Source: Pyrobaculum sp. (GTDB lineage Archaea; Thermoproteota; Thermoprotei; Thermoproteales; Thermoproteaceae). Taken from it: a DNA stretch of 5,296 bases. The notes under the pieces were generated by a model. The model did no database searches. It saw only the letters and a program-made list of their open reading frames with translations, and had not been told where the DNA came from. Position numbers and translations under genes: made by a program. The stretch lies in assembly GCA_022759345.1 (NCBI GenBank), contig JAEMPK010000159.1:1-5296 (forward strand). Direction: 5' to 3'. Shown piece after piece: positions 1 through 4,866 of the stretch (the first letter of the stretch is position 1; every line of letters starts with the position of its first letter).

Positions 1-219
1 GGGGCCGCCTACTGTGAACCTCTGGTAGAGCATGTTCAAAATCCCCAAGATGCCCGTGGCCAAGGTGAAGCCTAAGCCCACCACAGGAGGGGGCTCGCCC
101 ACTGCAAACAGTAGCGGGAACACGAAAAGCGTTGCGTACGCCGGCTCCTCCACCGCGCTGGACAACGTACCTGCGAGAAAACCGGCATAAAACCACACCA
201 AGATATCTCCACTGACCAT
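1..219 (-). CDS. TauE/SafE-like membrane exporter, N-terminal part
   Basis: A 73-codon open reading frame starts with ATG at 219 and is still open at the left edge, so the C-terminus lies outside the window. The translation is very hydrophobic, with three likely membrane segments at about residues 8-24, 27-41 and 46-63. The order of features (a GFLAG segment, then FPLLFAVGEPPP, then VVGLGFTLATG) resembles the first repeat of TauE/SafE (DUF81) permeases, which export sulfite, sulfonates or other small organic anions. The glycine-rich stretch that usually follows the first GF..G in that family is replaced here by SSAVEEPA, so the assignment is tentative and no substrate can be named. ATG 219 is the only standard start after an in-frame TAA at 241-243, and a TATA-like box lies 25 bases upstream, which fits a leaderless message. 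A generic polytopic membrane protein is the alternative. Confidence 0.6.
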   Translation of the reverse strand, partial: MVSGDILVWFYAGFLAGTLSSAVEEPAYATLFVFPLLFAVGEPPPVVGLGFTLATGILGILNMLYQRFTVGGP

Positions 220-240
220 AAAACGCCAAAAACAGCCCCC

Positions 241-248
241 TTAAAAAT
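241..248 (-). promoter_or_regulatory. TATA box for the TauE/SafE-like gene
   Basis: Read on the minus strand this is ATTTTTAA, followed by a G run. Its centre lies about 25 bases upstream of ATG 219. That is the archaeal TATA-to-start distance, so transcription should begin at or next to the start codon. The box also contains the in-frame stop that excludes any earlier start. Confidence 0.55.
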
Positions 249-422
249 CAATAAAGACGAATCTGATAGACATATGGAGGCCATGGTCCGCTACGAGGAG
301 TTGAGGATGGCGGTAGTGAGGCGGAGCAACCGCTGGCCGGAACCTTTTGTTCTTCCTACGACCGCTTTGCAAAGCCTCTCTGTCCCCAGTTATTTACGAT
401 AACCTAAACCTCGAGGGGAAAG

Positions 423-430
423 CTTAAAAA
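423..430 (+). promoter_or_regulatory. TATA box of the tRNA-Trp gene
   Basis: CTTAAAAA lies behind a purine-rich GGGGAAAG stretch that could serve as the BRE (the TFB-binding element). The centre of the box is about 27 bases upstream of the first base of the mature tRNA at 454. Transcription would therefore begin at, or within a base or two of, the mature 5' end and leave little or no 5' leader. Confidence 0.65.
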
Positions 431-453
431 CTCGGTTGTTAATTAACCTTAGC

Positions 454-567
454 GGGGCCGTAGCTCAGCCAGGCAGAGCGGCGGAGCACTTGCTAGCCGT
501 TATAGGCTACAAGGCGCCGACGCTCCAGACCCGTAGGGCGGGGGTTCAAATCCCTCCGGCCCCACCA
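454..567 (+). tRNA. trnW: tRNA-Trp (anticodon CCA) with one intron, CCA end encoded
   Basis: The cloverleaf was folded by hand. The acceptor stem is GGGGCCG (454-460) with CGGCCCC (557-563). The D stem is GCTC (463-466) with GAGC (476-479), with G18-G19 at 472-473. The T arm is 540-544 with 552-556 around the loop TTCAAAT. The discriminator is A564 and CCA is encoded at 565-567. The anticodon stem pairs only if 485-521 is removed: GCGG (481-484) plus G522 then pairs with CCCGT (530-534), with one G-U pair. This puts T33 at 524 and the anticodon CCA at 525-527, which decodes tryptophan. G15 (468) and C48 (539) can form the Levitt pair. The mature tRNA is 74 bases plus CCA. G1-C72 and A73 agree with archaeal tRNA-Trp identity. 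Confidence 0.93.
485..521 (+). other. tRNA-Trp intron at position 30/31 with bulge-helix-bulge splice motif
   Basis: This 37-base intron interrupts the anticodon stem rather than the canonical 37/38 site. A textbook bulge-helix-bulge can be drawn. The central helix is CGGC (479-482) with GCCG (516-519). The 5' bulge is GG|A (483-485) and the 3' bulge is AC|G (520-522), each cut after the second base by the archaeal splicing endonuclease. Inside the intron, GC/GC, CTTG/CAAG (489-492 with 510-513) and TAGCC/GGCTA (494-498 with 505-509) form a hairpin with loop GTTATA. Any shift of the boundaries breaks the pairing of bases 31 and 39, so the ends are well fixed. The intron is too short to hold a guide RNA or an endonuclease gene. 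Confidence 0.88.
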
Positions 568-568
568 C

Positions 569-572
569 TTTT
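569..572 (+). terminator. short T run ending the tRNA transcript
   Basis: A TTTT run begins two bases after the encoded CCA. Oligo-T on the non-template strand is the usual archaeal termination signal. This one is short, so termination may be only partly efficient. Confidence 0.35.
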
Positions 573-574
573 CA

Positions 575-964
575 TCACTCGGTGCGTAGAGCCTCTGCTG
601 GGGTTATTGCGTATAGTCTTCTGAGGGCTGGCGCAGAGGCTAGTAGCGTCGCCGCGGTGACTACTGCGGGCGGGATCGGCGCTATCTGCGCGGTGGATAC
701 GCCGGGGGTCTCTACCGTGAGAGCTAAGGCTGTTGACGTTAAGGAGCCGGCGGCTGGGAGGGCGAAGAGCATGAGAGCCAGGGCCGCCAGGCTCCTCTTC
801 TTGAGCCCGAGGGTTCGGAGTATGGCGAATTCCTTAAAGTGGGTGTAGTACATGGTGGTGGCGTATATGTAGACGAGGGCGGCCACGGCGGCTGTGGTCG
901 AGAGCGCCACCAGCGCCGCCGAGCCTAGATACAGCAATAGCTGGCCCCACAGCATAGTTGCCAC
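575..964 (-). pseudogene. FtsX/MacB-type ABC transporter permease, C-terminal remnant
   Basis: The frame encodes about 129 residues that match the C-terminal FtsX domain of ABC permeases. A membrane helix at about residues 9-38 is followed by the cytoplasmic motif FKEFAILRTLGLKKR (43-57). Two more hydrophobic helices lie at about 58-84 and 98-114, and the protein ends in ITPAEALRTE, typical of the family's C-terminus. Whole permeases of this type are about 380-400 residues, with a first membrane helix and a large extracellular domain before this point; both are missing. The nominal GTG start at 964 is preceded in frame by TAA at 968-970. No TATA box is seen, because the upstream DNA is coding sequence of the opposite remnant. 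No ATPase partner is in the window. I read it as a decayed gene; a functional free-standing FtsX domain is possible but less likely. Confidence 0.7.
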
Positions 965-1352
965 TCTTTACAACGGCGGCTTCGCCGAGGCGTACAACAT
1001 AAACGTGACCGTTGTGTCGGCGGAGGGTTTTGCCCCTGTCACGCCAGCGCGGCAGGTGGTAAGTCGGCTGGCGCCGCAGGAAGCCTCAGTGGTTAGCTTC
1101 GGCTTCAACGCCACCGGACCCCTCGCCGGCAATGTCACTATGTATGTGGAATATGTAGATGCCTACGGCCGTAGGTACTCGGACGAGGTTGTCATCCCCG
1201 TCGCCGTCTATGCGCGGCAGCCTGAGCAACGAGGCAACTCTTCCGGGTGGGCCGGTCTTGCGGCTCTCGCCGCCGTGGCCGCCGTGTTGCTCGCGGTGGC
1301 GCTTAGGGGAGGTAGAAAGGGGAGGGGTAGAGAGGCTAGACCTGGAGGATGA
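954..1352 (+). pseudogene. C-terminal remnant of a membrane-anchored surface protein (CARDB/NEW3-like, COG1361 type)
   Basis: From about 954 the plus strand reads IVATLYNGGFAEAYNINVTV, the N-G-A-x-N-V pattern that opens CARDB/NEW3-like immunoglobulin-type domains in archaeal surface proteins. The beta-rich stretch continues through FAPVTPARQVV and YVEYVDAYGRRYSDEVVIPV. A low-complexity spacer, an Ala/Leu-rich membrane helix of about 20 residues and a basic tail then end the protein at TGA 1350-1352. Four N-glycosylation sequons (NVT, NAT, NVT, NSS) support an extracellular location. The frame stays open back to GTG 894, but that part is the antisense of the FtsX remnant and does not resemble the family. 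The N-terminal signal peptide and earlier domains are therefore lost. Such proteins often accompany FtsX permeases, so both remnants probably come from one transporter locus. The end overlaps acdB tail to tail by 17 bases. Confidence 0.6.
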
Positions 1353-2031
1353 ACCTGGCGTCTACCACATATGCGCCTTTTCCCTCCTCCAGCGCGATGA
1401 CTGGGTTTAGGTCTGCCTCTCTGATTTCTGGGTTGTCCTCCACGAGGCGGGAGAACTTGATGAGGATGTCCACGATGGCCGGGATGTCGCGCGGCGGCAT
1501 CCCTCTGAAGCCGGTGAGTAGTCTGTAGGCCTTGACCTCGCGTATCATTTCTACTGCGTCTTGTTCGTCTATTGGCGCTATGCGCATTGATATGTCTTTG
1601 TAGAGCTCGGTGAATATTCCGCCGAGGCCGAAGGCCACGACGTGGCCGAATATCTCATCGTACACCGCACCGACGATGAGCTCGACGCCTTTGGGCACCA
1701 TCTTTTGGATGAGGACGCCTTCAAGCTCGGCGTAGGGCACCCTCTTGACCACCTCTCTGAGCCTCCTACATGCCTCCCTGACGCCCTGTGGGTCTGCTAT
1801 GCCCAGTATGACGCCTCCGACGTCTGTCTTGTGGACTATCTGCGGCGATATGATCTTGGCCGCCACCGGGTACCCTATCTGTTCCGCAGCTCTCACCGCC
1901 TCCTCCTCGTCGCGGGCCACGGCGTACTCCGGCGTCGGTATTCCGTACGCTTTTAGAAGCGCCAACGCCTCGTCTTCTCTCAGCTTGCCTCTGCCCTCCG
2001 CGACGGCCCTAGCCACTATGGGATGGGTCAT
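1336..2031 (-). CDS. acdB: ADP-forming acetyl-CoA synthetase, beta subunit (ATP-grasp)
   Basis: This 231-residue protein is the nucleotide-binding subunit of the ADP-forming acyl-CoA synthetase, which makes ATP from acyl-CoA, ADP and phosphate in the cytoplasm. It is an ATP-grasp domain protein of the usual size for a separate beta subunit. Residues 17-33 (LREDEALALLKAYGIPT) form the family's opening helix. SPQIVHKTDVGGV (62-74) carries His67, the residue that matches the second phosphohistidine of the Pyrococcus enzyme (His71 of its beta subunit). GLGGIFTEL (135-143) and EADLNP (205-210) are nucleotide- and metal-binding motifs. The ATG at 2031 overlaps the acdA stop by 4 bases (ATGA), and a GGAGG sits just upstream, so translation is coupled to acdA. 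A GTG at codon 6 is an alternative start with a less well placed ribosome site. All key residues are present. Confidence 0.94.
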   Translation of the reverse strand: MTHPIVARAVAEGRGKLREDEALALLKAYGIPTPEYAVARDEEEAVRAAEQIGYPVAAKIISPQIVHKTDVGGVILGIADPQGVREACRRLREVVKRVPYAELEGVLIQKMVPKGVELIVGAVYDEIFGHVVAFGLGGIFTELYKDISMRIAPIDEQDAVEMIREVKAYRLLTGFRGMPPRDIPAIVDILIKFSRLVEDNPEIREADLNPVIALEEGKGAYVVDARFILQV

Positions 2032-3413
2032 AACCTCCTCTTCACCTCTCCGTATTTATACAACGCCCACAGCGCCTTCGCCGCTCTGTCAGGAGTTGGG
2101 TAGACGGGTATGCCATGGTCCTCAAGCTCCTCCTCGAACTTCTGCACCAGCTCGCTCCCGCCGAAGTTGACGACGGCTATGGGTTTGCCGTATCTCTTGC
2201 TGTCTATCACGTACTTGGCCAAGTTCTTAGTCAAGCCTGGCACCTGCATCAGCGTAACTATCAGCGCCATGTCAAAGAAGACCGTGGGGAGTAGGTTGTC
2301 AAGCACGATTTTGTAGTGCTCGTCGGTCGCGCTGCCCGTCACGTCGACCGGGTTCGAAACGGCGGCGAATGGGAGGAGCTCCCTCTTGAGCTCCCTGGCG
2401 ATGCTCTCCGGCACCTCCGGCACCTCAAGTCCCAGCGCCTCAAGCGCGTCGACTGCTTGTATGCCCATGCCGCCTGAGTCGGTGACCACTAGCACCCTCC
2501 CGCCGCGCGGCGGGGGCTGGGTGGCCAGGGCCTTGGCCATGTCGAACATCTCCCTCACTGAGGAGGCCTCTATGACGCCGGCCTGTTGGAAGAGGCCGTG
2601 GTACATCTCGTAGGCGCCGGCCATGGCGGCGGTGTGGCTTTTAACTGCCCGTTGCGCGGCTTTGCCTCTACCTGCTTTGTAAGCCACGATGGGCTTCTTA
2701 GGTGCGATTTTCCTCGCAGCGTCTAGAAACCTTTTTGCCTCGCCTGGGTATTTAAAGCCCTCGATGTATACTGTGATCACCTTAACTCTGTCGTCGGCCG
2801 CGAAGGCTTCCATTAACTCCACCTCGGTGACGTCGGCTTTGTTTCCGTAGTTGGCTAAGAACCCCAGCCCCAGGCGTCGTCTAGCCGCCCAGTCCATTAT
2901 GGCTGCCGCAACTGCGCCGCTTTGGCTAATTAAGGCGAGGGGGCCTGGGGGAGGTCTCCCTGCTCTGTCTGCCGGCAGGAATATTGTGTCGAAGTTAGTG
3001 TAGGCGTTGTAGATGCCGATGCAGTTGGGGCCTAGGACTCTTACGCCGTATTGTTTTGCCACGGCTTTAACCCAGTTTTCAAGTTCGGCGTTTCCCGCCT
3101 CGGCGAATCCGCTACTGATGATTATAGCAGACTTCACGCCTTTTAGCCCAGCTTCCTCAAGTATTTTAGGCACGGTGGGAGCCGGCGTGGCTATAACTAC
3201 GACGTCGACTGGGTCCTTCACCTCGCTTAACGATTTGTAGAACTTAATCCGGCGGCCCCAGAGCTCGACTTCGTCGTATTTGGGATTCACTGGATACACC
3301 TCCCCCTTGAATCTAGTGACTAGGTTTTCAAGTATGACGTAGCCAACAGAGCCCGGTTTTGTGGATGCGCCAACCACAGCAACGCTCTGCGGGTCTATGA
3401 GTTTAGGGATCAC
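2028..3413 (-). CDS. acdA: ADP-forming acetyl-CoA synthetase, alpha subunit
   Basis: This 461-residue protein is the CoA-binding and catalytic subunit of the same enzyme; with AcdB it converts acetyl- or other acyl-CoA to the acid plus ATP. A Rossmann-type CoA-binding domain comes first (VAVVGAS at 11-17, VYPVNPKY at 39-46, LGPNCIGIYN at 127-136). Two succinyl-CoA-ligase-like domains follow, with ALISQSGAVAAAI (160-172), YKAGRGKAAQRAVKSHTAAMAG (245-266), TDSGGMGI (311-318) and SNPVDVTG (353-360). His260 in SHTAAMAG corresponds to the phosphorylated active-site His of the family (His257 in the Pyrococcus furiosus alpha subunit). The more common form of that motif is SHTGALAG. The size agrees with the roughly 48-kDa alpha subunit reported for Pyrobaculum. 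GTG 3413 was chosen because the family motif VAVVGAS starts ten residues in and a TATA block lies about 26 bases upstream. Confidence 0.94.
   Translation of the reverse strand: MIPKLIDPQSVAVVGASTKPGSVGYVILENLVTRFKGEVYPVNPKYDEVELWGRRIKFYKSLSEVKDPVDVVVIATPAPTVPKILEEAGLKGVKSAIIISSGFAEAGNAELENWVKAVAKQYGVRVLGPNCIGIYNAYTNFDTIFLPADRAGRPPPGPLALISQSGAVAAAIMDWAARRRLGLGFLANYGNKADVTEVELMEAFAADDRVKVITVYIEGFKYPGEAKRFLDAARKIAPKKPIVAYKAGRGKAAQRAVKSHTAAMAGAYEMYHGLFQQAGVIEASSVREMFDMAKALATQPPPRGGRVLVVTDSGGMGIQAVDALEALGLEVPEVPESIARELKRELLPFAAVSNPVDVTGSATDEHYKIVLDNLLPTVFFDMALIVTLMQVPGLTKNLAKYVIDSKRYGKPIAVVNFGGSELVQKFEEELEDHGIPVYPTPDRAAKALWALYKYGEVKRRL
2033..2040 (-). promoter_or_regulatory. Shine-Dalgarno sequence of acdB
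   Basis: On the minus strand GAGGAGGT lies inside the last codons of acdA, immediately before the overlapping TTATGA junction. The GGAGG core is only 2 bases from the ATG. Pairing through the first GAGG would give a more normal gap of about 5 bases. It shows that the internal gene uses a ribosome site, whereas acdA has none. Confidence 0.6.
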
Positions 3414-3430
3414 GGCATTTCTATGAGATG

Positions 3431-3446
3431 TATATAAATATATATA
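3431..3446 (-). promoter_or_regulatory. TATA region of the acdA-acdB operon
   Basis: A 16-base run made only of A and T (TATATA, AA, TATATATA) is nearly palindromic. Its centre is about 26 bases upstream of GTG 3413. Because the run is long, TBP could settle in more than one register, giving starts anywhere from about 3418 to 3412. On the plus strand nothing starts at the matching distance. Confidence 0.65.
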
Positions 3447-3470
3447 GGCGCTTAGTAATTGTACGTTGAG

Positions 3471-3478
3471 TAAAAAAA
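3471..3478 (+). promoter_or_regulatory. TATA-like box of the nuclease gene
   Basis: TAAAAAAA lies about 26 bases upstream of TTG 3499 and about 34 from the next in-frame start, GTG 3508. The spacing favours a leaderless message beginning at TTG 3499, or a transcript with a leader of about 9 bases if GTG 3508 is used. Confidence 0.5.
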
Positions 3479-3498
3479 TCTAGATCCCCTACTTCACG

Positions 3499-4227
3499 TT
3501 GATAAGGGTGAATCTGCTCCACGCGCTGGGGGCCGAGCTGGGGTACGTGGGCGAGTACATCTTTTCGAAGGCTTTACGGGGAGCCGCCGCGCGCGGCGAG
3601 GCCGTGGCTATTCTGCTAGAAGGTCTCTACTCGGTGGACCGGGTGGAGCCGCGTGGGTCATCTCTGCCCCGGGAGAAGGAGGTCGGCGTCTTCTCTAGAC
3701 ATATCCTATCTAAGTGGCCTATTCATAAGTCGTGGTTTGTGCCTGTCGTCGACGACGGCGAGCCGGCGGTGTTGATAGATCCGCCGAAAGGCCTCGTTAA
3801 GTACGTGGGGAGAGACGTAGAGGGTAGCTACGCCTATCTCTTATCTCTCGGTCTCGACGAGTTGAAAAGCTACGTGTTTAAGGGCGTAAGTCCTTCTGTG
3901 CTGAAAGGCATAGAGGAGTTTACAGAAGTCGAGCTGAACGTCGCCGCCGTCCTCTACGAGAGGCTCAGAGGCGGGCCCGACTTCGTGGCGCTTGTGGTAG
4001 ACACCATCCGCGAAGTAGATTTCTTGTTGGCTGAGGGCGCCGTTATTTACCACGTGGAGGTAAAAACCACAACGAATCCCACAGATGCCAAACTTAGGAA
4101 GAAGCGTATGATGCTTCAGAAGAGGCAACATGTGTTAGAGAAGCTTGGGCTGAGGCCGGCTCTGGCCGTCGTCGTCCCAAAAGAAAACTGGGAAGTGGAG
4201 GTTTGGTTTGAAAAAATTACTTCTTGA
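3499..4227 (+). CDS. putative PD-(D/E)xK-fold nuclease
   Basis: The 242-residue protein has the hallmarks of a PD-(D/E)xK nuclease in its C-terminal half. An acidic helix ELNVAAVLYERLRGG (145-159) is followed by strand REVDFLL (171-177) with Asp174. The strand VIYHVEVKTTTNP (182-194) then carries the ExK pair Glu187 and Lys189. Next come a basic helix (AKLRKKRMMLQKRQHVLEKLG, 197-217) and a final strand ALAVVVP. This helix-strand-strand-helix order with Asp...ExK binds the metal and cuts DNA in Holliday-junction resolvases, NucS and many restriction-type enzymes. The first 130 or so residues have no motif I recognise. The natural substrate cannot be named. There is no methyltransferase, helicase or toxin partner beside it, so it looks like a stand-alone cellular gene. 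Its start is TTG 3499 or GTG 3508. Its end overlaps the MscS gene tail to tail by 11 bases. Confidence 0.65.
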   Translation: MIRVNLLHALGAELGYVGEYIFSKALRGAAARGEAVAILLEGLYSVDRVEPRGSSLPREKEVGVFSRHILSKWPIHKSWFVPVVDDGEPAVLIDPPKGLVKYVGRDVEGSYAYLLSLGLDELKSYVFKGVSPSVLKGIEEFTEVELNVAAVLYERLRGGPDFVALVVDTIREVDFLLAEGAVIYHVEVKTTTNPTDAKLRKKRMMLQKRQHVLEKLGLRPALAVVVPKENWEVEVWFEKITS

Positions 4228-4780
4228 TCTTCAGTATATCGCCTATCAACTTGTTGTTGGGAATTAGTATTTTGTTTCCCTCAGCGTCTCTAACTACGGT
4301 GTACATGGCGGTTATGTCCTCTACGACGCCTTCTTGACCGGCGCCGACGATCTTGTCGCCTATTTTAAACGGCCTCGCAAGCAGTAGGAAGGTGCCTGCT
4401 ACCGACTGGCCTAGGACTTGTTGTGTGGCAAAGCCTATGACGAGTCCTATGAAGCCGCCGAGGGCGGCCGCGGCGGCTCCGCCAGACACGGCGCCCGCAA
4501 GCGCGGCCACTAACGCGCCGATGCCGAGTAGTTTAACGAGGTTTGCGACCGCCTTACCGGCGGTTTCGCCTTGTTTCTTAGCTACAGGATACGCTACTAT
4601 GTCTGCAAATGCCTTTACAATTTGCCACCCGAAGAACAGAGTGAGGAGTATATCTACGTAGACTTTATAACCCATCACAGGGGCGTAGATGCCCTGAAGA
4701 ACCTGAAATGTAGCTTGTACGGCGGCCATCACTACCACGTAGATCACTATCCATAGGGCTAATTTTCCTACCGGGTTCAT
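4217..4780 (-). CDS. short MscS-family mechanosensitive ion channel
   Basis: The 187-residue membrane protein carries the MscS core. It has membrane helices at about residues 7-28 and 40-64, then a glycine/alanine-rich pore helix region at about 83-130 (ALGGFIGLVIGFATQQVLG, QSVAGTFLLLARPF). The beta domain follows with the signatures RPFKIGDKIV (136-145), GVVEDITAMYTVVRD (151-165) and ILIPNNKLIGD (171-181). MscS channels open when membrane tension rises and release solutes during osmotic downshock. Escherichia coli MscS has 286 residues; here the protein stops just after the beta domain, and the C-terminal alpha/beta cage of about 100 residues is absent. The ATG at 4780 fits a TATA box about 26 bases upstream, so the 5' end is secure. 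The stop overlaps the nuclease gene end by 11 bases. Confidence 0.87.
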   Translation of the reverse strand: MNPVGKLALWIVIYVVVMAAVQATFQVLQGIYAPVMGYKVYVDILLTLFFGWQIVKAFADIVAYPVAKKQGETAGKAVANLVKLLGIGALVAALAGAVSGGAAAAALGGFIGLVIGFATQQVLGQSVAGTFLLLARPFKIGDKIVGAGQEGVVEDITAMYTVVRDAEGNKILIPNNKLIGDILKIKK

Positions 4781-4800
4781 GCAATGGACTTTTTAGAGTG

Positions 4801-4812
4801 TTTTTAAATATA
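4801..4812 (-). promoter_or_regulatory. TATA box of the MscS-type gene
   Basis: The minus strand reads TATATTTAAAAA, centred about 26 bases upstream of ATG 4780. No ribosome site lies between, so the message should be leaderless. Confidence 0.65.
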
Positions 4813-4832
4813 GCGGTGACGCATAGAGCGCG

Positions 4833-4853
4833 CCACCTTTTTATACAAGGTGG
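4833..4853. repeat. perfect 7-base inverted repeat around the GTPase TATA box
   Basis: CCACCTT (4833-4839) and AAGGTGG (4847-4853) are exact reverse complements separated by TTTATAC. The arms cover the BRE position and the bases just after the TATA box. This is the arrangement of an operator for a dimeric repressor or activator, but no regulator is known for it. It could also fold as an RNA hairpin only if read from an upstream start, which is not expected here. Confidence 0.5.
4838..4845 (+). promoter_or_regulatory. TATA box of the small GTPase gene
   Basis: TTTTTATA is centred about 26 bases upstream of ATG 4867, predicting a leaderless transcript. It lies at the centre of the inverted repeat at 4833-4853. 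Confidence 0.65.
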
Positions 4854-4866
4854 GTTGGTTAAGCAA

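Noticed and set aside
464..580. A C-box-like GTGATGA on the minus strand at 579-573 with a CTGA on the minus strand near 467, suggesting a C/D guide RNA antisense to the tRNA
   Set aside because: The boxes are more than 100 bases apart, no internal C' or D' boxes lie between, and the first box is simply the FtsX stop region. Archaeal C/D guides are about 50-60 bases.
436..624. A 62-codon plus-strand reading frame over the tRNA
   Set aside because: It is a translation of the tRNA-Trp gene itself, explained fully by the cloverleaf and intron.
582..848. An 88-codon plus-strand reading frame opposite the FtsX remnant
   Set aside because: It is a shadow of the opposite strand, with no family pattern and no promoter.
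894..953. Using GTG 894 as a real start for the surface protein
   Set aside because: Those codons are antisense to the conserved FtsX helix, give no signal peptide, and lack a TATA box or ribosome site; similarity to the family begins only at about 954.
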